A stretch of DNA of 64,000 bases from Chitinophagaceae bacterium (GTDB lineage Bacteria; Bacteroidota; Bacteroidia; Chitinophagales; UBA10324), in contig CANIPU010000001.1 in assembly GCA_947469485.1 (NCBI GenBank), positions 232,001 to 296,000 on the forward strand, given 5' to 3'. Below the pieces are notes generated by a model that was not told the DNA's origin, did not search any database, and saw nothing but the letters and a program-made list of their open reading frames with translations. Made by a program: the position numbers and the translations under genes. This document shows positions 17,548 to 26,625 of this stretch, one piece after another. Numbering within the stretch: the first letter of the stretch is position 1; each line of letters starts with the position of its first letter.

Positions 17548-18705
17548 CTACTTTTTATCAGTGGTTGTAGCATTTAACTTCCACTTTTTATTATTAATCA
17601 TTTTAATAAAAAGTTCATCATATTGATTACAAACTGTTTCCCATGTATAAATTCCGGAAATTCTTTCTCTGCTGATTTTCTTCTTAAACAACACCTCTTC
17701 GGTTTTAGTGTCAATAAATTTTATTACTTCACTAATTGATTCCGGTTGTGATTTAAAATAATAACCATGTTTATCATCTAAAAGGGTTTCTCTGTTATAT
17801 ACATTTTCATGAGCCAAAATACAGCATCCATATGCTAATGCTTTAAGTAGTGATGGGTTTGTCCCTCCATAAGCATGACCGTGTAAGTAACAATAACTAT
17901 TCGAAAAGAGCTCCTTCAAAACCAATTGATCTTTAACATAACCTGTAAAAATTACATTTTCGTTTGCCATTGCCTTTACCCGATCAGCAAAAGCATCTTT
18001 ATAGGTCACATCTCCTACTATAACTAACTTCTTATTTGATCCGCTTATTATAAAGCCCTTTACAATTTCTTCAATATGATTATCAGGCACCATTCTACCA
18101 ACAACTAAATAATATTCATTCGCCTTAATATTAAAGCGATTAATCAATTCAGGATTGGTACTTTCTTTGGGGTATGCTCCGTAAGCAATCATTACGGAAT
18201 CAGTTTTGAAGTGCTCTCTATAATATTTTTGAATATTCAGTGAATCAGAAACAAGAACATCAAAATTTCTCGACGAAATTGATGCGCCCCATTTGAAGTA
18301 TTTCCCCCCGAAACCTTTCCATTTTGGCCTCTCCCACTCTATTCCATCAGTATTTATTGCCGTTCTCTTTCCAAACCATTTTAATATTACTCCAAACGGC
18401 CCATTTGAAACATTTACAAAAAAATACAAATCATAATTACAAAAAAGACTATGTATTGTGCTCAAAGCACTATGAGTTATCTGACTTAAACTTTTTGTTT
18501 TGATTGTTGGAATATAATGAAGATGAACACCGTTCACTACTTTAGGTTTTTCAGAAAAGAAAGAACGATGACAGTAAACATGAAACTCATAATTATCATT
18601 TAAATGGTCGCACAATTCTTTAAGCCATGTTTCATAACCACTATAAACAGCAGGATAACCACGGGTTCCTAAAATAGCAATTCGAGGTTTATTAGGAGTA
18701 CCCAT
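17548..18705 (-). CDS. Glycosyltransferase family 4 with DUF1972 N-terminus
   Basis: This is a 385-residue GT-B glycosyltransferase. The N-terminus IAILGTRGYPAVYSGYETW is the hallmark of the DUF1972 group, which often includes rhamnosyl- and related transferases. The donor domain has VVGRMVPDNHIEEIVKGF, VIFTGYV and HGHAYGGTNPSLLKALAYG. It lies one base from the stop of the upstream sulfotransferase gene, so the two are probably co-translated. It likely acts on the lipid-linked repeat unit in the cytoplasm. The exact donor sugar cannot be deduced. Confidence 0.9.
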   Translation of the reverse strand: MGTPNKPRIAILGTRGYPAVYSGYETWLKELCDHLNDNYEFHVYCHRSFFSEKPKVVNGVHLHYIPTIKTKSLSQITHSALSTIHSLFCNYDLYFFVNVSNGPFGVILKWFGKRTAINTDGIEWERPKWKGFGGKYFKWGASISSRNFDVLVSDSLNIQKYYREHFKTDSVMIAYGAYPKESTNPELINRFNIKANEYYLVVGRMVPDNHIEEIVKGFIISGSNKKLVIVGDVTYKDAFADRVKAMANENVIFTGYVKDQLVLKELFSNSYCYLHGHAYGGTNPSLLKALAYGCCILAHENVYNRETLLDDKHGYYFKSQPESISEVIKFIDTKTEEVLFKKKISRERISGIYTWETVCNQYDELFIKMINNKKWKLNATTTDKK

Positions 18706-18706
18706 T

Positions 18707-19708
18707 TTATACAGCCAACCTTTTTTTTATTGTTTCAGAAATATTTTTCATGCGATGCAAATTCAATAGCAATGCACCGGCAATCTTAAAAGGGAAAATT
18801 AAAACATAAAACATAAAACCAAACAGTGGCATTTTAAGGTTCATTAAATTATAACCAACTGAATTCATATTGATTCGGCAAATTTTTTCACAGATATAAA
18901 GCTCACTTTTACTCAACCCGCCTCCTTTCCATGATTCAATCCGGTCTTTTCTAATTCCTTTTTTTTCAGCAATATCTTTTCCAATGGAAGAACCGACTTG
19001 AGGTACTTCTAACATTTCTTTGTCATATTTTATATTTAAGAAATTACAAATCTCATTTACAGTTGATTCAGGAGTATTAATTAAATCTTCAAATTTTACA
19101 ACAAGAAATCGACGATCATTTTTAAATTTTATCCCAGCTAAAAAAGCAGCATTCCACAACTTGCCGATTGTAAATGGGTGGTAATTAAACCATGCTCTGA
19201 CAGTTTCAAACCAACCGGCATGCTTACCGCCTAAAAATTTTCGTCGCCATTTATTTTTTTGAGACAGCATAACAGCTCTTGGGTCTCTTATAAGAAAAAT
19301 AAATTTTGACTCCGGAAAACTGGATAAGATTTCTTTTACATAAAATACATTCTGGGGTGTTTGCTTACAAGAAATATTTTTCTTATTTCTTATAGTCTCA
19401 TACTCTAATACCTTTTTATAAACTTCTAATCCAGTTAATTCTGAATTTTCAATTATTAAATCTGCTTCATTTTTAAAGTCTGACAGATGCCTTTTTGAAA
19501 AGTATCCCTCCCTTGAAATATTTAAAATTAACGAACAAAGTTCTACACCTGTGGGAACAGTGAGTTTTTTTTCAGTATCTGCCTTCGACCATAATTGCTC
19601 AAAAAAATGAATTTCAGGAAAGGTATGTACTTCTGAATTATTATTCAAAATCCTACCAAGCATAGTAGTTCCACTACGGCCATTCCCAATAATGAATATT
19701 GTCTTCAT
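18707..19708 (-). CDS. Sulfotransferase family protein (1 of 3)
   Basis: This 333-residue protein should transfer sulfate from PAPS to a hydroxyl or amine of a glycan or related acceptor. The 5'-phosphosulfate loop GNGRSGTTMLGRIL lies at residues 8-21, and the 3'-phosphate-binding IFLIRDPRAVMLSQKNKWR is in the middle. The WFETVRAWFNYHP stretch is typical of the Sulfotransfer_3 type. A C-terminal hydrophobic segment (about 295-315) may attach it to the membrane. It is directly followed by the DUF1972 glycosyltransferase gene. Its acceptor is unknown; the polysaccharide is the obvious candidate from context. Confidence 0.9.
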   Translation of the reverse strand: MKTIFIIGNGRSGTTMLGRILNNNSEVHTFPEIHFFEQLWSKADTEKKLTVPTGVELCSLILNISREGYFSKRHLSDFKNEADLIIENSELTGLEVYKKVLEYETIRNKKNISCKQTPQNVFYVKEILSSFPESKFIFLIRDPRAVMLSQKNKWRRKFLGGKHAGWFETVRAWFNYHPFTIGKLWNAAFLAGIKFKNDRRFLVVKFEDLINTPESTVNEICNFLNIKYDKEMLEVPQVGSSIGKDIAEKKGIRKDRIESWKGGGLSKSELYICEKICRINMNSVGYNLMNLKMPLFGFMFYVLIFPFKIAGALLLNLHRMKNISETIKKRLAV

Positions 19709-19771
19709 TCTTGTAATAATACTTTATCTTTTGAAAAAGGCCTTCAATTCAACTATATTACAATTATTTTC

Positions 19772-21826
19772 TTACCAAATTTTTACTCTTAAACTATCCG
19801 GTAAAAACATTTTATCACCCTCTTTTACATTGAATACCTCATAAAAAGCATCGACATCGCAAAATGGTCCGTTCACACGAAGAAAATTTGGAGAGTGAAC
19901 ATCGGTTTTAATTTGCTGAGCGAGAGATTCGTCACGAGCATGGCCCATCCAACTTAAAGCATAACCAAGAAAATATCGTTGACCAGGAGTCATTCCGCTT
20001 ATCAGTTCACCTTTTTTAAATTGATCGGTTTTCTTAAAAGCTTCGTAACCCAAAACCACACCTCCAAGGTCTGCAATGTTCTCACCTAAAGTGGCTTCAC
20101 CATTAATATGAATGCTGTCAAGAACAGTATACCCACTGAACTGTTTTACTAATTGATGAGCACGCTTGTTGAATTCATCCCCATCTTCCTTGCTCCACCA
20201 GTCACGCAAATTTCCTTTTTCATCAAACTGCCTTCCTTGGTCATCAAAGCCGTGAGTGATTTCGTGACCAATTGTGCTTGCTCCGCCATAACCATAAACA
20301 ATTGCATCATCCACCAGTGAATCTTCCAACCCAGGAATAATAAAGATAGCAGCAGGCAGAACAATTTCGTTGTTAGATGGATTATAATAAGCATTCCAGG
20401 TTTGAGGGGTCATTTCCCATTCTGTACGGTCAACCGGTTTGTATAATTTCGAAACAGCATAATTGTAGTTCCAGATATTTCCTGCAATAATATTTTCGAC
20501 ATATGAACTACGACCAATTTCCATTAATGAATAATCTCTCCACTTTTCAGGATAGCCTACTTTTTTTACAACTGTACTTAACTTGTAAATCGCTTTTTGT
20601 TTAGTGGAATCGCTCATCCAAGACAAACCTTGTATACGCTCTTTGTAAACAGTAAAAATATCATCAACCAGTTTTTCATAACGATGCTTTGTTTTTTCTG
20701 AAAAATATTTTTGTACATATAATTGTCCAAGAGCTTCTCCTAATAATCCTTCTTCAGCATTCAACACGCGCTTCCAACGAGGTCGTTGTTCTTTCACTCC
20801 ATTTAATACTGTGCGATAGAAGTGAAAATTTTCTTTATCGAAATTACTACTGATGTATGGTGCAAAAGCTGATATCAGGTTGTAACGAAGGTAAGTTTGC
20901 CAATCCGGGATGGAAATTGATTTTAAACTTAATTCAACTTGTTTGTAAAATTCAGGCTGGCCAACAATAACAGAATCAATGTTTTTGATGTTCATTTTGT
21001 CAAGCATCATTTTCCAATTCAGCGATGGGGTTATTTTAGTGAAAGCATCAACACTCATCTTATTATAATTCGCATACGGGTCGCGCAGGTCTTCCAGTTT
21101 TCTTGAAGCTTTTGCGAGTGCTGTTTCAAGCTTCATCATTGCAGAGGCATTTTTTGCGGCAGTCACCGAATCTTCGCCCATCAATTGCAACATCTTAGCT
21201 ACATGTACTAAATACTCCGCACGAATTTTCACATAGCGTTCGCCCATATCAAAATAATAGTCGCGGTTAGGTAAGCCAATTCCGCCTTGTGAAAAATGGA
21301 GCACTTCTTTTTCACTATTCATTTCATCCTGGTAAACATCAACCTGAATTAATGCTCCCGCACCAATCATTTGCAAGTGAGCCAGTTCATTTATCAAAGT
21401 TTCTCTATCCTTCACACCTGATATCAAATCAATTTCAGTTTGAATTTTAGTAATACCTTGTTGTTCAATTGTTGTTGAATCCATGCCTGTGAACCAGAAA
21501 TCGCCAATCTTTTGTGCATTACTTCCTTTGACAGCATCTTTTTGTGCTGCTGCTTCATTGTTTATTAATTTCAACCGTGTATATGATTCTTCATTCACTA
21601 AGCTCCATATACCCCAACTGTTTTCTGATGCAGGAATGGGGTTGTTCTTTACCCAATTACCAACCGCATAATGAAAAAAATCATCGCCTGGCTTTACTGT
21701 AGTATCGCGGTAGCTTGCTATCAGGTCGGGGGTTTGTTGTTTTGGTGCAGCAGTGTTATTACAAGAGGTAAAATAAACAACTGATAAAATAGTAAGGAGG
21801 ATGAGTGGTGGTGAAATTGTTTTCAT
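19772..21826 (-). CDS. pepO: M13 family metallopeptidase (neprilysin/PepO-like lipoprotein)
   Basis: This is a 684-residue zinc endopeptidase. The N-terminal signal ends in a lipobox-like YFTSC, so it should be lipid-anchored in the envelope. The zinc site GHEITHGFDDQG places His521, Glu522 and His525. The third ligand is in ENIADLGG (Glu582). NAYYNPSNNEIVLPAAIF and the C-terminal VNGPFCDVDAFYEVF with PDSLRVKIW complete the M13 pattern, so it is full length. M13 enzymes cut peptides and small proteins. It is unusual in the middle of a polysaccharide locus and may simply be a resident gene around which the locus grew. Confidence 0.95.
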   Translation of the reverse strand: MKTISPPLILLTILSVVYFTSCNNTAAPKQQTPDLIASYRDTTVKPGDDFFHYAVGNWVKNNPIPASENSWGIWSLVNEESYTRLKLINNEAAAQKDAVKGSNAQKIGDFWFTGMDSTTIEQQGITKIQTEIDLISGVKDRETLINELAHLQMIGAGALIQVDVYQDEMNSEKEVLHFSQGGIGLPNRDYYFDMGERYVKIRAEYLVHVAKMLQLMGEDSVTAAKNASAMMKLETALAKASRKLEDLRDPYANYNKMSVDAFTKITPSLNWKMMLDKMNIKNIDSVIVGQPEFYKQVELSLKSISIPDWQTYLRYNLISAFAPYISSNFDKENFHFYRTVLNGVKEQRPRWKRVLNAEEGLLGEALGQLYVQKYFSEKTKHRYEKLVDDIFTVYKERIQGLSWMSDSTKQKAIYKLSTVVKKVGYPEKWRDYSLMEIGRSSYVENIIAGNIWNYNYAVSKLYKPVDRTEWEMTPQTWNAYYNPSNNEIVLPAAIFIIPGLEDSLVDDAIVYGYGGASTIGHEITHGFDDQGRQFDEKGNLRDWWSKEDGDEFNKRAHQLVKQFSGYTVLDSIHINGEATLGENIADLGGVVLGYEAFKKTDQFKKGELISGMTPGQRYFLGYALSWMGHARDESLAQQIKTDVHSPNFLRVNGPFCDVDAFYEVFNVKEGDKMFLPDSLRVKIW

Positions 21827-21916
21827 GTTTTAATTTAATGAGGCGAATGTAGGGGGGAAAGATGAAAAAGGAGGAAGGAATAAATAATCGCTGATAAATT
21901 TGAAAATAAGTTCAGT

Positions 21917-22882
21917 TTATTTTTTTAAGTATTCGAACATATTTTCAATTGTCTCATCTAAAGAATACTTCTGTTGCCAGCCTGTTTGAGTTTTGAGTTT
22001 TGTTGAGTCACCGTATATAATTGGTTCGTCGGTTGGGCGCAGGAGCGACTCGTCGGTTTGCAATATGAATTTGCGGTTGCAAACTTTTTCTATGACCTCA
22101 ATAACCTGATGCATGGAATATACTTTTTCGCCACTAATGTTATAAGCTTCGCCAGCAATTCCCTTTTCGGAAAGCAAAACGAGCGCGCTTACAAGATCGC
22201 GCACATCTGTAATGGCACGAAGCGAATCAAGGTTGCCTACGCGAAGTTTATCACTTTTACCATTGATAACTTCTAAAGCGCGCTGCACAAAATCGCTTAC
22301 TGCATCGTTTGTTTTTCGAGAACCTGTGGTATTGAAAATGCGCGCGCGAATGCCCCGAATTCCCTGGCCTTTGAAGTATTGGTAGGTTAGTAAATCCTGC
22401 GCAACCTTACTTACACCATAAGGGTGCAAAGGCAGAAGGTCGGCACTTTCTTTTATGGGAACATTTTGTGGAGTGAGTGAGGCACCGTATTGAGCACTGC
22501 TGCAAGCCACAACCACAACAGGATTGTATGCTGCGTCGATCTTTAGGACTGAAATTATTGCCTCGAATAAATTAATGGTTCCGTTTGCGTTAATGTCCAT
22601 GGTTTCAACCGGACGGAGCCAGCTAACAGTCGGGAAACTTTGAGCGGCAAGGTGAAATATTTTCCCAGGTTTGAATTCGTGAATTATTTTTTCAACGGCG
22701 ATTGCATTTCGAACATCAAGTTGAAGGGGCACACATAAATCAATAATATCGTTAAGCTTTATTGTAGGATTGAAATAGGTACCTATTAAAAATTCTTTTT
22801 TCACCTTGTCCGAATAGTATTCGAGCAGGTGTGAACCTACCATGCCTGCTGTACCGGTTATTAAAATGTGTTCTTTACTCAT
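21917..22882 (-). CDS. GDP-4-dehydro-6-deoxy-D-mannose reductase-like SDR (RMD)
   Basis: This is a 321-residue extended SDR enzyme. TGTAGMVGSHL binds NAD(P), SSAQYGASL holds the active-site Ser region, and YGVSKVAQDLL gives the catalytic Tyr-Lys pair. IFNTTGSRK, LRVGNLDSLRAITDVRD and the C-terminal LRPTDEPIIYGDSTKL closely follow the RMD family, which reduces the 4-keto group to make GDP-D-rhamnose or a related sugar. The partner GDP-mannose 4,6-dehydratase is not in this window. It overlaps the next glycosyltransferase gene by eight bases, so that transferase could use its product. GDP-mannose dehydratase activity is a less likely reading. Confidence 0.82.
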   Translation of the reverse strand: MSKEHILITGTAGMVGSHLLEYYSDKVKKEFLIGTYFNPTIKLNDIIDLCVPLQLDVRNAIAVEKIIHEFKPGKIFHLAAQSFPTVSWLRPVETMDINANGTINLFEAIISVLKIDAAYNPVVVVACSSAQYGASLTPQNVPIKESADLLPLHPYGVSKVAQDLLTYQYFKGQGIRGIRARIFNTTGSRKTNDAVSDFVQRALEVINGKSDKLRVGNLDSLRAITDVRDLVSALVLLSEKGIAGEAYNISGEKVYSMHQVIEVIEKVCNRKFILQTDESLLRPTDEPIIYGDSTKLKTQTGWQQKYSLDETIENMFEYLKK

Positions 22883-24044
22883 TGAGCGCTAAACTATAAA
22901 TCGCTTTTACTTTTTCGCCAATCAATTTCCACGAAAACTTTTCATTGGCTGTTTGTTTGGCTCCTGCTTTTAATTTTTCTTGTAATTGTTTGTTGGCTAA
23001 AAGGTTTTGCATTTTAATGGAAAGGTCATCTGGGTTTTCGGTTTGAAACAGAATTCCGTTTTGACCATCGGCAATGATGTCTTTAAAAACATCTAAGTCA
23101 CTTGCTACTATTGCGGCACCATAGTCCAGTGAGCGAATGAGCACACCACTTGAATAAATTTTTCTATACGGCAAGGCAACAATATCAGATGCTCGAAAAT
23201 AATATGGAATCATTTCGTTTGCTATGTACTCCAATCTCATAATACAATCGCCTTCCATATTGTTTTCGCGAATAATATTCAGAAATTCTGTTTCTTCTAC
23301 TTTCCAGGTTGGACCAGCAACCACTAATTGAACTTCTGAATTTTGTTTTCGAAGCTGCGCAAAAGCTTTCAAAAGCACATCAAGTCCTTTCACTTTTTTA
23401 ATCTGTCCGAAAAACAGAATAAGCTGTTTGTTTGTTGGGAGTTTTAATTTTTCTCTTGCTTCAGTTACTGAACAATTTGCAGCATAGAGAAAATCAGTAT
23501 CGCCATGCGGAACTTTGTGGATGTGCGAAGGAATAGTTTTTGAAAAATATTTTTCAACTGACTGTTTAGCGAAGTCAGAATGAACAATAATTCGGTCAAT
23601 TAGTTTTTCGAATTTTAAATATTTATCTGAATTAACTGTTGTTCCATATTTCTGAAAATCCTCAACATCGTGAATGGTTGTTACAATTTTAAAACCATTG
23701 TTCTTAAACATTCGAAGAATCAATAACTCAAGGCGCGAGAAATGATAAATGTTTGCATGAAGCACATTGTACCCTTTTGCCTTTGCATCTTGTAATGTTT
23801 TTCTGATTGCAAGTACATACCTGACACCTCTAATAATCTTTAATTCCTTTCCATATACCCGATTGAAAGTTTTTATAGTTTTAAACGAAAAAGGGAACTG
23901 TTCATCCAAGTGAGTTTCATCACATGTGTAAAATGATAATTCTATGCCAGCATCATTCACTGCTTTACACAAACCAAAATCATAAAATTCATTTCCTCGA
24001 TGCCCGCCAATTGGTTCTACAAAAGCTACTTTACTATTATTCAA
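22875..24044 (-). CDS. Glycosyltransferase family 4 (GT-B)
   Basis: This is a 389-residue GT4 enzyme. The N-terminal domain has ANIYHFSRLELLIL and VTTIHDVEDFQKYG. The C-terminal domain has LILFFGQIKKVKGLDVLLKA, VVAGPTWK and YRKIYSSGVLIRSLDYGAAI, where the second Glu of the usual E-x7-E motif is not obvious. It overlaps the RMD-like gene by eight bases and is separated from the glycosidase-like gene by 20 bases. It probably adds a sugar to the growing lipid-linked repeat; the overlap makes a GDP-linked 6-deoxyhexose a reasonable guess for the donor. Confidence 0.87.
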   Translation of the reverse strand: MNNSKVAFVEPIGGHRGNEFYDFGLCKAVNDAGIELSFYTCDETHLDEQFPFSFKTIKTFNRVYGKELKIIRGVRYVLAIRKTLQDAKAKGYNVLHANIYHFSRLELLILRMFKNNGFKIVTTIHDVEDFQKYGTTVNSDKYLKFEKLIDRIIVHSDFAKQSVEKYFSKTIPSHIHKVPHGDTDFLYAANCSVTEAREKLKLPTNKQLILFFGQIKKVKGLDVLLKAFAQLRKQNSEVQLVVAGPTWKVEETEFLNIIRENNMEGDCIMRLEYIANEMIPYYFRASDIVALPYRKIYSSGVLIRSLDYGAAIVASDLDVFKDIIADGQNGILFQTENPDDLSIKMQNLLANKQLQEKLKAGAKQTANEKFSWKLIGEKVKAIYSLALNE

Positions 24045-24064
24045 TCGTATGAATTTAAAAACAA

Positions 24065-25666
24065 TTAATTCTTAACCTCAAAACATCCTGTACTAAATCC
24101 AGGTAATTTTATTGCTGAAATATTTACTTTTTCTTCGGTCCATTTACACAACTCATTAATTTTAAATTCGGTTTGAAATTTTGTTGCTCCAAAACTAGAG
24201 TACAAACTCGGGCCTGAGAGGCAATAAAACTGAGAAGTTGAATTTATTTTTGATTTAGAATCTATAGTGATACCAGATAAAGAAATTTCATTCCCGGTTT
24301 TATTTACAAAATATATCCAATTGCTATTTGTTGTAGAATTGAAATATGAATAAAAAGAAATTTCAAGATCTGCGTTCTTACTGCCATTCTTTTTGACTTC
24401 AACAGAAGTCATTTTAGTTTTATCATTAAAAATATTTTTCATTAGTATATGAGAATAAAATGAGGTTCGCCTGATAATATCACCACCCACTGGATCCCTA
24501 TATGATTCATTTTTCCATGGTTGCAAAATTGTTGAGCTGGCTAATAATCCATTCGACATGCCAAAATAAGTTGCTGCTTCAATTAAATTATTTCTTTTAC
24601 CATTTTCTTTATTTAAAGTGTTATAGAATTCAGTAATGAATATTGCCTGCAACAAAGTATTACCATATGTTCCCTTGGTCATGGTTTGAGCAATGTTCCA
24701 TTCAGTTATATACATTTTTCTATCTGTACCAAATATTTTCTGGTAGTAATCAAATGAGTTTGATAAAAAACTCCCAGCCAATTCAGTAATATCTTCAGAA
24801 GCACAATCGAATATCTTATCAATTTCTTTCAATTCATCCTGACACTGCACAGGAATATAATAATGATTAATGTAGAAATCATACCACTTCTCTCTTGCAA
24901 CAACTTCATTCCAGTTTTTAAAATAATCGGAACTAGTTGAACTGTTTTCGTCATCGGCAATACGGGTAAATGGAGCAGCACAAATTCCGATTGGAATTTC
25001 AGGGAAGTATTTCTTTAATGAATCGGCAAATGGTTTACAAACCAACAAATATTTTTCAGGGCTGTTAATAATAGTACGGGCTTGTTTTAAATACATTTCA
25101 TTACCTAATTCTACGGCTTTAATAGTTACTCCCTGTCTTCGAATCTCTCTAAGTTGTTCATTTAATTCATGCGGTGTTCCGGTAATGATATTAGCAACAA
25201 CAATTAAATCTGCATTTATTCTTTTAGTCAATTCCATTTCCTTGTCAAAATATTTATAGTTGACGGTTTTCTTTTTATTAAAAAAATCCTGTTTAATAAA
25301 ATTCTCATATGACTTTTCATTTATTGCCTTTACCTCTGATTCAATATAGCCATATCCTAGTCCGTTCCAATGATAAAAAGTAGATAATCCTCCTCCTGGC
25401 CATCTCAACACATTCGGACTCATTTTATTTTCAAATTCAATCATTATTTTATCATCTTGTTTATCATTTAATGTAAAAGATATCTTTTCTGTTGCCATTC
25501 CAAAAACTGAAGGAACAACCTTAAAAGCAGATGAATTATTTATTGATAAGGATATTTCAACCCCTGAAAGAGGCACTGTATTTATTTGATCGACATTACA
25601 CTGAGGATTCATTATTGAAATCAACAAGGGAAGACCTGCTATTATTAAAATTCTGTTCAAAATCAT
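24065..25666 (-). CDS. Exported glycoside hydrolase-like protein, clan GH-A type
   Basis: This 533-residue protein has an N-terminal hydrophobic export segment. Cys23 follows it but lacks a good lipobox, so anchoring is uncertain. NVLRWPGGGLSTFYHWNG (about 85-102) resembles the barrel start of arabinofuranosidase-like families such as GH51 and GH79. The pair VELGNE (Glu190) and MYITEWN (Glu322) sits where clan GH-A enzymes place the acid/base and nucleophile, about 130 residues apart. A beta-rich C-terminal domain follows. Substrate is unknown. A secreted glycosidase inside a polysaccharide assembly locus may trim or release the polymer. I am sure of the general fold only. Confidence 0.65.
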   Translation of the reverse strand: MILNRILIIAGLPLLISIMNPQCNVDQINTVPLSGVEISLSINNSSAFKVVPSVFGMATEKISFTLNDKQDDKIMIEFENKMSPNVLRWPGGGLSTFYHWNGLGYGYIESEVKAINEKSYENFIKQDFFNKKKTVNYKYFDKEMELTKRINADLIVVANIITGTPHELNEQLREIRRQGVTIKAVELGNEMYLKQARTIINSPEKYLLVCKPFADSLKKYFPEIPIGICAAPFTRIADDENSSTSSDYFKNWNEVVAREKWYDFYINHYYIPVQCQDELKEIDKIFDCASEDITELAGSFLSNSFDYYQKIFGTDRKMYITEWNIAQTMTKGTYGNTLLQAIFITEFYNTLNKENGKRNNLIEAATYFGMSNGLLASSTILQPWKNESYRDPVGGDIIRRTSFYSHILMKNIFNDKTKMTSVEVKKNGSKNADLEISFYSYFNSTTNSNWIYFVNKTGNEISLSGITIDSKSKINSTSQFYCLSGPSLYSSFGATKFQTEFKINELCKWTEEKVNISAIKLPGFSTGCFEVKN

Positions 25667-25716
25667 TTATGATTATTTGTTTTTTTTAAAGTTAATTTTT
25701 TAACCTAATTATATTA

Positions 25717-26604
25717 TTACTGCCATGTATTAAGGTCTCGGTTCAACAATTTCTCAAGCTGTTTAATATCCGGGGTATATATCTGTTTCAAAAATTTCAT
25801 TGTTGCTTCATCAGGTAATTTCTTTTTATTCTTTGTAAGAATTATTGACTTAATTAAGTCTGAAATAAACTGTGGAAATAATTTCTTTAAAACCACACGG
25901 AGAAATTTAATCCTGTATATTGATCTAATCAAAGAATTTCTGGGTGTTTTGAAAGTATTATATTTTGCACTTGTATCTGTTTGAAAATCTGAATCAACAT
26001 CAAGAAATTCAAATATTCTCTTCACCTCATGAGGAGCATCGTTTTTAAAATCTTCAAAAAAAATAATCAAGACATTTTCTCTACCAAATAATTCAATATA
26101 TCGTTTGACTTGGTTATAATATAAGCCAAGTTCAATAAATTGCTGGTAGTACAATTTATTCAAATGTGAATCATCCTTTTTTTGAATAACATTTTCAAAA
26201 GTCAAGTCAACATATCCTAATTTATAATCCATGTTATAATGCGATATTGCTCTTTCTACAGGATTCCGTAACATTATAATTATCCGCGATTTCGGAAATG
26301 CATTCTTTATTTTAATTGCTGCTTCAGGATAAAATAAATATGACACACTCGCTTCTCCAATGGCTTTTTTATTTCCGGCTTTTTCAAAAAGAGAAATGTA
26401 TTCTTCTCGATTATTTATCCCTCTTTCATTATAATAAAGGTTCTGATTTAAGCTTGATTGATATGAAAAATAATTTGGCTCCTTAACAGATGACATAAAA
26501 ACCTGAGGGTGCGCTTCAAGATAGTGATATAAAGAAGTGGTTCCCGCCTTAGGAGCTCCGACAATAAAAAAATTTGGACTTAATTCAGAATTTGTATTAT
26601 TCAT
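25717..26604 (-). CDS. Sulfotransferase family protein (2 of 3), NDST-like
   Basis: This is a 295-residue sulfotransferase of the Sulfotransfer_1 type, reminiscent of heparan N-deacetylase/N-sulfotransferase domains. The PAPS 5' loop GAPKAGTTSLYHYL begins at residue 16. KEPNYFS contains the Lys-Glu pair common in this group, and IIIMLRNPVERAISHYNMDY forms the 3'-phosphate site. The C-terminus KQLEKLLNRDLNTW is also typical. It is soluble, with no signal. It lies 21 bases from the upstream membrane-protein gene and 50 from the glycosidase-like gene. A glycan intermediate is the likely acceptor, by context. Confidence 0.91.
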   Translation of the reverse strand: MNNTNSELSPNFFIVGAPKAGTTSLYHYLEAHPQVFMSSVKEPNYFSYQSSLNQNLYYNERGINNREEYISLFEKAGNKKAIGEASVSYLFYPEAAIKIKNAFPKSRIIIMLRNPVERAISHYNMDYKLGYVDLTFENVIQKKDDSHLNKLYYQQFIELGLYYNQVKRYIELFGRENVLIIFFEDFKNDAPHEVKRIFEFLDVDSDFQTDTSAKYNTFKTPRNSLIRSIYRIKFLRVVLKKLFPQFISDLIKSIILTKNKKKLPDEATMKFLKQIYTPDIKQLEKLLNRDLNTWQ

Positions 26605-26625
26605 ATTAAACAGTCAATAATATTT

